64,000 nt of DNA from Amycolatopsis nalaikhensis (lineage in GTDB: Bacteria > Actinomycetota > Actinomycetes > Mycobacteriales > Pseudonocardiaceae). Shown piece after piece: positions 32,680-41,050 of this stretch. Under the pieces are notes generated by a model. It ran no database searches and was not told the origin of the DNA. It saw only the letters and a list, made by a program, of their open reading frames with translations. Positions within the stretch are counted from its first letter, which is position 1. The number at the start of each line of letters is the position of its first letter. Position numbers and translations under genes: made by a program. The DNA lies in assembly GCF_030264295.1 (NCBI RefSeq), contig NZ_CP127173.1, positions 3,355,501 through 3,419,500 on the forward strand. The letters are read 5' to 3'.

Positions 32680-33471
32680 GTGAGCAACTCAGTCGCCGTC
32701 TTCGACGTTATCGACGAGGTCATCGCCCCGCTCTCGGCCGAGGTGCCGGAGCGGCCCTCGGTGATGGAGTTCTACGACCCCGAGTTCGAGATTCCCCCGG
32801 TGCTGGCGGACACCGAACCCCGGTTCACGCGGCCGGACGAGCCACCGCGCAGCCTCGCCGACGAGGTGGAGCAGTACACCCGGTTCGTCGCCGGGATGGC
32901 CGCGATCGGCCTCGCGCCCGGCGGCGAGGTCACGGCCGAGGCCGTCGGGCTGTACCGGGCCTTGCGCGGCGGCTTCATCCGCGGCGTGGTCACCGGCGTC
33001 TTCCCCGCGCGCCGGGAGCCGTGGGAGGTGCGGTTCTTCGGTGACGAGGACTACACCACGGTGCTGCACAAGCTCGGCAACCGCGCGCGGCTGCGGTCGG
33101 GCTTCCTCAGCGAGCTGCCGGGCTGGGTGTTCGACGGCTTGCCGGACCGGCCGCCGGGCCCGGGCCGGCAGTTGCGCATCGAGACCGACGAGGGTGGCCT
33201 GATCCCGCGCCGGTGCGAGGAGGCGGTCGAGCAGATCCGGGAGTGCGCGGCGCGGCCCCGGCTGGGCACGGTGCTGGTCGACCTCGCGGTGCGCGACGCG
33301 ATTTTGGCCGAGTACCCGCACGGCGCGTTCGGGCTGGTGGACAACGACCTGGGCCGCTACCAGTTCAGCGCGGCGGTCGGCCGGACCGGGCGCTGGACGG
33401 TCACGTGGGGTCCGGCGTCACGGAGCACGGCCGAGCAGTGGATCGTCGAGGCGGTGCAGAGCCATGCCTGA
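32680..33471 (+). CDS. EspG-like protein B
   Basis: 263-residue paralogue of proteins A and C. It has an N-terminal helical part (SVAVFDVIDEVIAPLSAEV), the family block YTRFVAGMAAIGLAPGGEVT, a middle strand region, LRIETDEGGLIP, and the C-terminal strands ARPRLGTVLVDLAVRD and LVDNDLGRYQFSAAVGR typical of EspG-like folds. GTG start 7 bases after the -10 hexamer, consistent with leaderless translation. Its stop overlaps the next small ORF by 8 bases. Assignment to EspG is by fold-level resemblance, not by strong identity. Confidence 0.5.
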   Translation: MSNSVAVFDVIDEVIAPLSAEVPERPSVMEFYDPEFEIPPVLADTEPRFTRPDEPPRSLADEVEQYTRFVAGMAAIGLAPGGEVTAEAVGLYRALRGGFIRGVVTGVFPARREPWEVRFFGDEDYTTVLHKLGNRARLRSGFLSELPGWVFDGLPDRPPGPGRQLRIETDEGGLIPRRCEEAVEQIRECAARPRLGTVLVDLAVRDAILAEYPHGAFGLVDNDLGRYQFSAAVGRTGRWTVTWGPASRSTAEQWIVEAVQSHA

Positions 33472-33661
33472 GCACGCGCCGGTGCGGACGACGGAGGGGG
33501 AGGGGGTGGACCGGGTGGTGGCGGCCGCGCCGAGAGACCTGACGGTGCGCGACGCGATCCTCGAAGCCGCCGAGCTGACCAACGGCGTCCCGGAGCCGCG
33601 GCAGGCGGCCGGCCCGGGTGCTGAGGAGGAGGCGTCGAGCGAGAGGGGGCGCGATGCCTGA
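33464..33661 (+). CDS. small acidic linker ORF between EspG-like genes
   Basis: 65-residue frame starting ATG in an 8-base overlap with gene B and ending in an 8-base overlap with gene C, so it fits the operon's coupled pattern. It contains DLTVRDAILEAAELTNG, similar in pattern to VDLAVRDAILAEYP in protein B, suggesting a fragment of a duplicated paralogue. C-terminus rich in Glu and Ser. May be a relic that preserves coupling rather than a functional protein. Confidence 0.5.
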   Translation: MPEHAPVRTTEGEGVDRVVAAAPRDLTVRDAILEAAELTNGVPEPRQAAGPGAEEEASSERGRDA

Positions 33662-34445
33662 GCGCACGGCGGCCCGGGAGCTGCTGGAGCTGGCGGCCCG
33701 GCCGGTGCTCGCGGCGATGCCGGACCGCGAGCCGGTCGACCGGCTGTACAACCCGGACGTCAGCGACCACGACATCCTGGTCCACGGCCCGGTCTCCGAC
33801 GACCCGGCGGACCTGGTCGCCGAGGTCGAGCGGCACACGGCGTGGGCGGCCTGGATCGAGGGCACGCCGTTCGGCGAAGACGGCGAGCTGAACGAGATCG
33901 GCTTCGAGGTGGTCTCGCTGATGCTGCGCGGCTCGGTGCGGGCGGCACTGTGCGGCGTGTTCGACGAAGGCCCGGAGACGGCGGACATCCGCTGCTACGC
34001 CGACGGCGAGCGCGCGTTCATGATGGGCTCCCTGCCGGGCCGCACGGCGATCCACCTGGCCGACTTCGAGGAGCTGCCGGAGATGCTGGTGGCGGAGCTG
34101 CCGGAGGCCCCGTTCGGAGCGTCACCCCGGGCGATCTGGCTGACGGTGGACGAGGACGGCCTGGTCCACGACGGCCAGGACGACGACGTGGGAGCGATGA
34201 GGGAACTGCTGGCCCGGCCGAGGTCGGGAACGGCGGTGCTGGACATGCTGGCGTTCGGAGGCTTGTGCGCGGAGTTCCCGGACCACGGCTTCGTCTTGGT
34301 GGACACGGACCTGGGCCGGTTCGCACTGGCGGCCCTGGACCGCGGCGACGGGCGGCGCCAGCTGGTGATGAGCCCCTTCAGCCGCGGAATGCTCCGCGAC
34401 TGGTGCCGGAAGATGATCGACCTCGGACAGGAGGAGATGCCCTGA
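33654..34445 (+). CDS. EspG-like protein C
   Basis: 263-residue protein, the clearest EspG-like member: helical N-terminus (ARELLELAARPVLAAMPDR), HTAWAAWIEGTPFGEDGELN, strand RAALCGVFDEG, GRTAIHLADFEELPEML, LLARPRSGTAVLDML and LVDTDLGRFALAALDRGDG, followed by the closing helix GMLRDWCRKMIDLGQ. ATG start with AGAGGGGG upstream; the gene is translationally coupled to the preceding small ORF and so should share the DNA-damage promoter at 32631. Role unknown; see entries A and B. Confidence 0.52.
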   Translation: MPERTAARELLELAARPVLAAMPDREPVDRLYNPDVSDHDILVHGPVSDDPADLVAEVERHTAWAAWIEGTPFGEDGELNEIGFEVVSLMLRGSVRAALCGVFDEGPETADIRCYADGERAFMMGSLPGRTAIHLADFEELPEMLVAELPEAPFGASPRAIWLTVDEDGLVHDGQDDDVGAMRELLARPRSGTAVLDMLAFGGLCAEFPDHGFVLVDTDLGRFALAALDRGDGRRQLVMSPFSRGMLRDWCRKMIDLGQEEMP

Positions 34446-34883
34446 GCAGACGCACGAGGGAATCCGCTGGCGAGGCTCGGCGCGGGCGGCCGTGTGGTCG
34501 GCGCGCGATCCGCCGCGCCCTCGGCCAGGCACGCTGCCCGCGAGCATCGCGGTCCAGCACCGCCCGTAGCCGCGGCCGCCGACGCCAGCCCGCCGAGAGC
34601 CTCCAGTCATCCGCGAAGCCACCCCGAGCGGCCCCCGCCACACTGGCCACTTGGCCGCGGACTGGCCACGCCCGCTCGGCGGCCCTGTGACTGGACTCAC
34701 TACGATCCGTCACCAACGGCGGTCGACCGGGCCACCGGCGGGCTGGACACTGCAGGGGGTTCGGGTACGGGCTCGCGCTGCGTGACCGACCCTCCACTGC
34801 AGACAGAGCCATTGGGCGGATGCGTTATCCGCCATCGTCGCTACCCTGGAAAGGCGAGGACATTCAGTAGTGAGGTGGTCACC
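34446..34883. other. intergenic region with short hairpin
   Basis: 438 bases with no gene. GGCGGAT-GCGTT-ATCCGCC (34815-34833) forms a 7-bp hairpin 51 bases before the next start, and could be an attenuator or an operator. TACCCT at 34852 is a possible -10 for the downstream membrane protein. Confidence 0.45.
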
Positions 34884-35501
34884 ATGAGCGCGAACGGTGA
34901 GGCTCCCTTCTTCAATGCCCCCGAGCTCACTCAGCGCGACGGCACTCTGTCCGAAGCACCTGGCGAGACGTTCGCGGACCCGGTCTCGGGGCTGGTCACC
35001 GCGAACCCCGAGCCACGCACCGCGGCCCCGAACGGCCACGAGCCCGACGCCATCCCCGTCGCCGGGCCGGTGCAGCCCGATGAAGAGGTCGTGCGGCGGA
35101 TGGTCGAGGAAACCCTCCGGGAGGAGGAGGCCAAGACCCCCGCGGCCATCCCGCCGGCCGGTACGACCAGCACCGTCGGCGAAGAAGTCGCTCCGCCGCT
35201 CGGGGTGCTCCCGCGGCAGCGGAGCCGGCAGCGCACCTGGCCGAGCCGGCCGCCGCTCCTGCAGCGGGCCGCGCGGCCGGACCCGGCCGCCGAAGACGAC
35301 TTCGACGACGACCTCGAAGTCGTTCCCGTCAAGCGGCGGCGGCTGCCGAAGATGCCGTCGATGTCCATGCCGGCGTTCAACCGGCCGTCGTCGAGCATGG
35401 CGGGTGTCCTGCTCGCCGTGGCTTTGCTGATCGTGTTCGGGTTCGTCGCCATCGAGATGGTGTCGAGCCTGGTCAGCAGCGTGACCGGGCTGTTCGACTA
35501 G
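34884..35501 (+). CDS. single-pass membrane protein with disordered N-terminal part
   Basis: 205 residues. About 160 residues of Pro/Glu/Ala/Arg-rich, probably disordered sequence (with an acidic run AAEDDFDDDLEV and a basic run VKRRRLPK) precede one hydrophobic helix MAGVLLAVALLIVFGFVAIE near the C-terminus. Orientation is most likely N-in by the positive charges before the helix. No domain recognised. ATG start; the ribosome site is GAGGTGG. Followed by 136 bases and the MFS-TMPK gene. Confidence 0.75.
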   Translation: MSANGEAPFFNAPELTQRDGTLSEAPGETFADPVSGLVTANPEPRTAAPNGHEPDAIPVAGPVQPDEEVVRRMVEETLREEEAKTPAAIPPAGTTSTVGEEVAPPLGVLPRQRSRQRTWPSRPPLLQRAARPDPAAEDDFDDDLEVVPVKRRRLPKMPSMSMPAFNRPSSSMAGVLLAVALLIVFGFVAIEMVSSLVSSVTGLFD

Positions 35502-35637
35502 CGTCCCCGCGCTGCTCACCACCCCACCGGGACGCCGGGGCAAGGGCCGATCGGGCTACCCTGGCGTCACGGTCGGGCGACCTCACGAGGGCGTCCGGCA
35601 TCGCCGTGACTAGTGGGGTGGGCGTATCAGCGAGGCC

Positions 35638-37752
35638 GTGCGATCGGTACCCGGGGCCGGCCCGGGTGCGTCGTCGGGCGCCGAGGCGTCCACGATCAAC
35701 CGGGTCCGGCGGGTGCTGGCGATCAAACCCTTCCGGCGGCTCTGGGGCGTCACGTACCTGTGCAGCGTGGCCGACTGGCTGAACATCCTCGCCCTCACCG
35801 GCCTGGCCACGAAGCTGACCGACAACTACTTCGCGCAGAACTTCGCGTTCGTCGGCGTCGTCTTGACCGGGCTCGCGCCGGGGCTGTTGTTCGCCCCGAT
35901 CGGCGGGCTGCTCGCGGACCGGTTCGACCGCCGCAAGGTCATGGTGATCGCCGACCTGCTGCGGTGCGGCTTCCTGCTGTCCATCGCGATCGTCAGCGCG
36001 CCCTGGTGGCTGCTCGCCGGGAACTTCCTCGTCGGCTGCGCGTCGAGCATGTGGATCCCCTCGAAAGAGGCGGCGGTCCCCAACCTGCTCCGCCGTCCCG
36101 ACCAGGTCGAGACGGCCAACCAGCTCGGCATGGTGATGACCTACGGCCTCGCCGTCATCACCGCGGCCGGCGCGAACGCGATCATCACCGGCGTCAACAC
36201 CACGTTCCACTTCTTCCCCAACGACGACGCGAGCCTCAGCATCGCGAAGCTCGTCGTCATGATCACCGGCCTGCTCTACCTGGCCAGCGCGATCCTCATC
36301 GCCACCCGGATCCCGGAACTCTCCCTGCGCAACGTCCACGCGCTGCCGGAGCAGAAGGTCAAGGCGGCCGACGAAGAGAAGTTCGGCGTCGGCCAGATGA
36401 TCGCCGACGGCTTCCGCTTCATCCGCAGCACGCCGCTCGTGCGCGGCCTGCTGGTGGGCGCGTTCGGCGCGTTCGCCGCCGGTGGTGCCGTGATCGGCTC
36501 GGCCAAGCCGTACTCCTCGAGCCTGCTGGCCGGTGACTCGGCGTTCAACCTGCTGGTCCTCGCCGTGTTCCTCGGGCTCGCGACCGGCATGGCCACCGCG
36601 CCGAAGCTCGCCAGGCGGCTCGCGCACGACCGGCTGTTCGGCATCTCGATCATCGCTGCCGCGCTCTCGCTGCTGGTGGTGGCCTTGTCGCCGCACCTGA
36701 CGATCGCGCTGGTCGGCGTGTTCTTCGTCGGTATCTGGGCCGGGACGGCGTTCCTCACCGGCGTCACGATCATCGGCTCCCGCGTCGAAGACGCCATCCG
36801 CGGCCGGATCAACGCGATCTACCAGCTGATGATGAAGCTCGTGCTGTTCGGCACCACGGTCACCGTGCCGCTGCTGGTCGGGCTGGTGCACCAGCGCAAC
36901 GTCACGGTGTGGGGCAACGAACTCCGCATCGACGGCACGCGCCCGGTGATGCTCGGCGGCGCCGCGATCGCGCTGGTCGCCGGGCTCTTCGCGTACCGGC
37001 AGATGGACGACAAGCGCACCGAGCCGATCCTGTCCGACCTGCGCAACGCGCTGCGCCGCACGCCGCGGCGCGTCAACGGCTACCTCATCGCCGTCGAGGG
37101 CACCACCGCGATCAACACCGCGATCCAGGCCGTCAACCTCGCCGACTGGATGCGCGGCGGCACCCGGCCGGTCGTCCTCGCCGCGGATCCGGCGCTCGAC
37201 GACCAGCGGCTCACCGCCCTGGTCTCCGGCGCCTCGCTCACCGGGGCGCGGGCCCAGGCGCTGGCCGCCGCCGCGGTGCGGGCCGACATCGTCGAGCGGC
37301 ACGTCCAGCCGGCGCTCGACGCCGGTTCGGTCGTGGTGATGGAGCGCTTCGTCGACTCGCCGCTGGCGCACCTGTCGGCCGTCGCCGGGCTCGACAGCGA
37401 CGAGCTCGAAGGCCTCGCCGACTGGGCGACCGGACGGCTGCGCCCGGACCTGACCGTCCTGCTGGACTCCGCCCCGAACGGCGCCCCGCGCGACAAGTCG
37501 GCCGCGCTGAACGACCAGTGGCGCGTCCAGCACCTGCTCACCGAGATGGCCGAGGCCGACCCGGAGCGCTACGTCGTGATCGACGCCGACGGCACCGACG
37601 CCGAGGTCGCCGAGCGCATCCGCACCGCGCTGCGCGCCGTCTTCGTCGGGCGGCTGGCCGCGCTGGCGCCGACGACCGAGAAGCCGGTCACCCTGCCGCT
37701 GGACACCCTGCCCGTCGAAACCCCGGAAGAGCCTCGCGTGGAGGCGAAGTGA
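35638..37752 (+). CDS. MFS transporter fused to thymidylate-kinase-like domain
   Basis: 704-residue fusion. Residues ~25-455 are a major facilitator permease with about 11-12 membrane segments and the loop motif GGLLADRFDRRKV (G-X-L-A-D-R-X-X-R/K-K). Residues ~478-690 resemble dTMP kinase (GYLIAVEGTT, VMERFVDSPLAHLSAV, PDLTVLLDS), the architecture known from Streptomyces and mycobacterial relatives. The P-loop is broken: where kinases have EGXXGXGKST this has EGTTAINTAIQ, without the ATP-binding Lys. The domain is therefore probably not a kinase. GTG start; the stop overlaps holB (GTGA). Confidence 0.85.
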   Translation: MRSVPGAGPGASSGAEASTINRVRRVLAIKPFRRLWGVTYLCSVADWLNILALTGLATKLTDNYFAQNFAFVGVVLTGLAPGLLFAPIGGLLADRFDRRKVMVIADLLRCGFLLSIAIVSAPWWLLAGNFLVGCASSMWIPSKEAAVPNLLRRPDQVETANQLGMVMTYGLAVITAAGANAIITGVNTTFHFFPNDDASLSIAKLVVMITGLLYLASAILIATRIPELSLRNVHALPEQKVKAADEEKFGVGQMIADGFRFIRSTPLVRGLLVGAFGAFAAGGAVIGSAKPYSSSLLAGDSAFNLLVLAVFLGLATGMATAPKLARRLAHDRLFGISIIAAALSLLVVALSPHLTIALVGVFFVGIWAGTAFLTGVTIIGSRVEDAIRGRINAIYQLMMKLVLFGTTVTVPLLVGLVHQRNVTVWGNELRIDGTRPVMLGGAAIALVAGLFAYRQMDDKRTEPILSDLRNALRRTPRRVNGYLIAVEGTTAINTAIQAVNLADWMRGGTRPVVLAADPALDDQRLTALVSGASLTGARAQALAAAAVRADIVERHVQPALDAGSVVVMERFVDSPLAHLSAVAGLDSDELEGLADWATGRLRPDLTVLLDSAPNGAPRDKSAALNDQWRVQHLLTEMAEADPERYVVIDADGTDAEVAERIRTALRAVFVGRLAALAPTTEKPVTLPLDTLPVETPEEPRVEAK

Positions 37753-38954
37753 CGACGACCGAACGCATCGGGGTCTGGAACCAGCTGGTCGGCCAGGAGC
37801 CCGCGGTCGAAACGCTGAGCGCGGCCGCTTCGGCCGCCGCGAAGATCATCGCCGGCGAGCCCGCCCCGCCGGGCGCGATGACGCACGCCTGGTTGCTGAC
37901 CGGCCCGCCCGGCTCCGGCCGTTCGGTGGCCGCGCGGACGTTCGCCGCGGCCCTGCAGTGCAGCACCGGCACGGGCTGCGACGCCTGTCCCGGCTGCCAC
38001 ACGACGATGGCGGGCACGCACGCCGACGTCCGGCTCGTGGTGCCGGAAGGCCTGTCGATCTCGGTCGCCGAGATGCGCGCGCTGGTCCAGGCGGCCGCGC
38101 GCCGCCCGACGACCGGCAACTGGCAGGTCGTGATCATCGAAGACGCGGACCGGCTCACCGAAGGCGCGTCGAACGCGCTGCTGAAGGCCGTCGAGGAACC
38201 GCCGGACCGCACGGTGTTCCTGCTCTGCGCGCCGTCGGACCACCCCGAAGACGTCTCGGTGACGATCCGCTCGCGCTGCCGCCTGGTGACGCTGCGGACG
38301 CCGCCGCCGGAGGCGATCGCGGACGTGCTGGTGCGCCGGGACCACGTCGACCCGGAGCGCGCGCAGTGGGCCGCTTCGGTGTGCGGCGGCCACGTCGGCC
38401 GCGCGCGCCGCCTCGCCACCGACGAGGCCGCGCGGCAGCGACGCGCGACCGTGCTGCGGATCCCGCTCGGCCTCCGCCGGATGAGCGACGTCTTCACCTG
38501 CGCCGACCAGCTGATCAGCGCGGCCGAGGCGGACGCGGGCGAGGCGAGCAAGGCCCGCGACGAAGACGAGCGCAACGAGCTGCGCACGGCGATGGGCGGC
38601 GACGGCGTCGGCAAGGGCGTCGCGGGCGCCAAGCGGGCCGCCGAAGCCGCGGTCAAGCAGCTGGAGAAGAAGCAGAAGTCCCGCGCGACGCGCACCCAGC
38701 GCGACACGCTCGACCTCGCGCTGGTCGACCTCGCGGGCTTCTACCGCGACGTCCTGGTGACGACGACCCGCTCCGGCGCGACGCTCAACCACCCCGACCA
38801 CGCCGACCAGATCCGCGAAGCGGCGTCGTCGTGGACGCCGGAGTCGACGCTGCGCCGTCTCGAAGCCGTCCTCGAATGCCGCGAGGCGATCGACCTGAAC
38901 GTGAAGCCGCGCATCGCCGTCGAAGCGATGGTCACGACGCTTCGCCAGGGCTGA
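37749..38954 (+). CDS. holB: DNA polymerase III subunit delta'
   Basis: 401-residue clamp-loader subunit. AAA+ fold with P-loop-like GPPGSGRSVAAR (Arg in place of Lys, as expected for the non-ATP-binding delta'), zinc module CDACPGCHTT with an upstream Cys (GTGC), IIEDADRLTEGASNALLK and the SRC motif in IRSRCRLVTL. A charged insertion (about 265-325, KKQKSRATRTQR) lies in the C-terminal domain. GTG start overlaps the preceding gene. A bidirectional terminator follows. Confidence 0.94.
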   Translation: MTTTERIGVWNQLVGQEPAVETLSAAASAAAKIIAGEPAPPGAMTHAWLLTGPPGSGRSVAARTFAAALQCSTGTGCDACPGCHTTMAGTHADVRLVVPEGLSISVAEMRALVQAAARRPTTGNWQVVIIEDADRLTEGASNALLKAVEEPPDRTVFLLCAPSDHPEDVSVTIRSRCRLVTLRTPPPEAIADVLVRRDHVDPERAQWAASVCGGHVGRARRLATDEAARQRRATVLRIPLGLRRMSDVFTCADQLISAAEADAGEASKARDEDERNELRTAMGGDGVGKGVAGAKRAAEAAVKQLEKKQKSRATRTQRDTLDLALVDLAGFYRDVLVTTTRSGATLNHPDHADQIREAASSWTPESTLRRLEAVLECREAIDLNVKPRIAVEAMVTTLRQG

Positions 38955-38963
38955 ACACGAAAG

Positions 38964-38991
38964 GGCCCGCCAGGCGCACCTGGCGGGCCCC
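38964..38991. terminator. bidirectional terminator between holB and LAXTG gene
   Basis: 12-bp stem GGGCCCGCCAGG (38964-38975) with its exact complement at 38980-38991 and loop CGCA, flanked by AAA and CTT. It lies between convergent genes and can serve both. Confidence 0.85.
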
Positions 38992-39006
38992 TTCACACCC
39001 CTCGGG

Positions 39007-40671
39007 TCAGTCGCGCGGACGCGGCGAGGGCTTGAACGGCTTCTCCTCGACGGCCACGGCCAGCGGACGCCGTCGCGTGCCCGGCATCGCGGCGACCATC
39101 ACGACGCCCAGCAGCAGCATCGCGGTGCCCGTCCAGAACAGCGGCACGGTGTCGTACGCACCGCCGGTGTAGGCGAGGTTCTTCGTCGGGCCCTTGGGCG
39201 CCTGGCCACCCGCGGGCGGCGTCGACGCGGTCCCGCAGACCACGCCGCCGGTCGGCGCGTAAGCCCGCGCGACCTGCTCGCCGAGCGACAGCTGGGCCAG
39301 CGACGACGGCAGGTTCTTCGCTTGGTCGTCCGGCAGCAGGCTCTTGAGCTTGGTCGTCGGCAGCAGCTGCAGGTCGAACATCCGCGCCGACGCGCCCAGC
39401 TGGAAGCCCTTGAACGGCGTGGTCATGTTCGCCGACTTCTGGTCCAGCCCGGCGATGCTCAACCGCAGCACGCCGAGGTCGAGCACGGTGCCGGTGGTGT
39501 TGCCGACCTGCTGGACGCCCTTGGTGAGCGTCGAAACCAGCCCGCCGACCACCGGGATGTCGTCGACCTGCCCGAACTGGTCGCTCAGCCCGGCCAGCGG
39601 CAGCCCGATCGGGATGTCCTTCGTCGGGTGCGCGGCATCCAGCGTGTACAGCGTCTTCCCGGCCGCCTGGATGCTCAGCACCGGCGCCGTGTAGTCCACT
39701 TTGGACGTCTTCGCGTCACCGGTGGAGGTCACCTTCAGCGTCGGCTGGCTGACCACCTTGACGCTGAGCGCCAGAGGCGTGCCCTTGAGGATCTCGATGT
39801 CCGCGGCCTGCAGGGTCGACGTCGACTGCACGGCCTTGTTCTTCGAGCCCGGGATGTCGACGAGCTTCACCTGCGAGCGCGACGACAGCGTGTTCGGCAG
39901 GCTCAGCAGCGAGCCCGTGCCGTTCGCCGCGGTCTGGCCGCCGCCCTGCAGCAGGCCGCCGAGGCTCTGCAGGCCCTTCGTCAGGTCGAAGCCCTTCGCG
40001 AGCGAGCCGGGGTCGAGCTTCGGCTTGAGCGCGTCCAGCCCGAGGTTCGGCATCGACGGGATGACGTTCAGCAGCGACAGGCTCGCCACCGACGTGCTGG
40101 CGTCGGCGATGGTGTCGACGCACGGGCCGAGCGTCTCGCTCCACCGCGCGTGCGCGCTCCCGTTGAGCAGGCCCACGTTGAGCAGCGGGTTCGACGGCGC
40201 GTTGAGGCCACCGCTGATCGGCTGCGGGTTGTCCGGCAACGCGGTCTGCACGACGCTGCCGGGCGTCTGCGGCGCGTTCCCGCCGACGGACAGCCCGAAC
40301 GGCGACGCCTGCGCGATCGCCTTCTCGTAGCTCAGGTAGGCGTCGGAGTTCGCCGACGCGCTCGACAAGCCCATCCCGGCCTCGAGCGCCGACTGCTTCG
40401 GCAGCGTCTGCCCGAACCCGGGGAGGATGGTGCTCGTCGGCACGGCGTTGGGCAGCAGCCGGATGATGCCGAGCGCGGTCCCCGCGTCCCCGACGGCCTG
40501 CCCCAGCGGCTGCGGCCCGGTCGGCGCGGAGATCGGCGCCTGCCCCGGATGCGCCGGCTGCGGGATCGGCGTCGTCGGATAGGTGGGGTCGGCGTTCGCG
40601 GGCGTCGCGCTGAACAGCAACAACGCCGCGGCCGCCGGCAGGGCCACCGAACGGGGCAGTCTTCGCCGCAT
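39007..40671 (-). CDS. secreted cell-wall-anchored protein with LAXTG sorting signal
   Basis: 554-residue exported protein. Signal peptide MRRRLPRSVALPAAAALLLF to about residue 28; Pro-rich start; a long Ser/Thr/Leu/Gly-rich body with beta-strand character and two cysteines (GPCVDT, GVVCGT). The C-terminus carries LAYTG, a hydrophobic helix (FWTGTAMLLLGVVMVAAM) and a basic tail, which is a sorting signal; LAXTG is the pentapeptide of actinobacterial class E sortases, so covalent anchoring to peptidoglycan is expected. An in-frame start at 40719 would lengthen the signal region; ATG 40671 is preferred. Confidence 0.8.
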   Translation of the reverse strand: MRRRLPRSVALPAAAALLLFSATPANADPTYPTTPIPQPAHPGQAPISAPTGPQPLGQAVGDAGTALGIIRLLPNAVPTSTILPGFGQTLPKQSALEAGMGLSSASANSDAYLSYEKAIAQASPFGLSVGGNAPQTPGSVVQTALPDNPQPISGGLNAPSNPLLNVGLLNGSAHARWSETLGPCVDTIADASTSVASLSLLNVIPSMPNLGLDALKPKLDPGSLAKGFDLTKGLQSLGGLLQGGGQTAANGTGSLLSLPNTLSSRSQVKLVDIPGSKNKAVQSTSTLQAADIEILKGTPLALSVKVVSQPTLKVTSTGDAKTSKVDYTAPVLSIQAAGKTLYTLDAAHPTKDIPIGLPLAGLSDQFGQVDDIPVVGGLVSTLTKGVQQVGNTTGTVLDLGVLRLSIAGLDQKSANMTTPFKGFQLGASARMFDLQLLPTTKLKSLLPDDQAKNLPSSLAQLSLGEQVARAYAPTGGVVCGTASTPPAGGQAPKGPTKNLAYTGGAYDTVPLFWTGTAMLLLGVVMVAAMPGTRRRPLAVAVEEKPFKPSPRPRD

Positions 40672-40804
40672 GTGCCAGAGCCTCCAGACAGGTCGACCGG
40701 GGAGTGAGACCGACGTCATAGGGCCCTAACGACGGTCCCCCCGGAAAGTGACGCGCACAGCCTCCGCTACACTTGCTATCGTCGCCAGCGCGAGCCGGAG
40801 ACAT

Positions 40805-40878
40805 GCCGCCTTAGCTCAGTCGGCCAGAGCGATTCACTCGTAATGAATAGGTCAGGGGTTCGATTCCCCTAGGCGGCT
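40805..40878 (+). tRNA. tRNA-Thr (anticodon CGT)
   Basis: Full cloverleaf: acceptor GCCGCCT/AGGCGGC, D arm GCTC...GAGC, anticodon stem ATTCA/TGAAT with loop CTCGTAA (anticodon CGT, reading ACG), T arm AGGGG-TTCGATT-CCCCT, discriminator T. No encoded CCA. The 3' half is the attL side of the integrated element, so the gene is a host/element chimera that remains intact. Confidence 0.96.
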
Positions 40879-40879
40879 C
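40837..40879 (+). repeat. attL (43-bp tRNA-Thr 3' end)
   Basis: Matches attR at 58736-58778 in 41 of 43 positions. The two differences (A/G at 40854 and T/C at 40870) are the two partners of one T-stem base pair, A-T here and G-C in attR. The 17 bases CTCGTAATGAATAGGTC before the first difference are the likely crossover region, which covers the anticodon loop. Confidence 0.9.
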
Positions 40880-40884
40880 CGCAG

Positions 40885-40922
40885 GTCAGGCCCCATCCGA
40901 AGCACATCGGATGGGGCCTGAC
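40885..40922 (+). terminator. terminator of the tRNA-Thr gene (element-borne)
   Basis: 16-bp perfect stem GTCAGGCCCCATCCGA (40885-40900) with its complement 40907-40922 and a 6-base loop, directly after the tRNA. Confidence 0.75.
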
Positions 40923-40931
40923 TCGTCTGGT

Positions 40932-40954
40932 GGGTGACTAAGTGGGTGACTAAG
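40932..40954. repeat. two GGGTGACTAAG repeats, probable integrase arm sites (left)
   Basis: GGGTGACTAAG at 40932-40942 and 40944-40954, 12 bases apart. The same 11-mer with G for A (GGGTGGCTAAG) occurs twice near attR (58621, 58645). Repeats at similar distances from both att cores are the expected arrangement for arm-type binding sites of tyrosine integrases. Confidence 0.6.
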
Positions 40955-41022
40955 ACGCCTGGTTGGTGGGCGAAGAAAGTTCCGCAGGTTCACCCGTCGC
41001 GGGGAAAGCCGGTCCAGCGCGA
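40950..41022 (-). pseudogene. remnant of a second integrase gene 3' end
   Basis: Read leftwards, this codes for LDRLFPATGEPAELSSPTNQAS and a stop if one missing T is restored in CTTTCC; the intact integrase ends MDRLFPATGAAAEVSSPTNQAS. Roughly 55 of 65 bases match, including sequence past the stop (TCGTCTGGTG). The HTH gene and its palindrome lie between the two copies. Confidence 0.75.
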
Positions 41023-41050
41023 CCCGACTGGGCACACCCGAGCGCTGGGA

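Noticed and set aside
32000..34445. EspG-like genes as part of a type VII secretion locus
   Set aside because: No EccA-E, mycosin, WXG100, PE or PPE genes lie within the window, so only the family resemblance is claimed.
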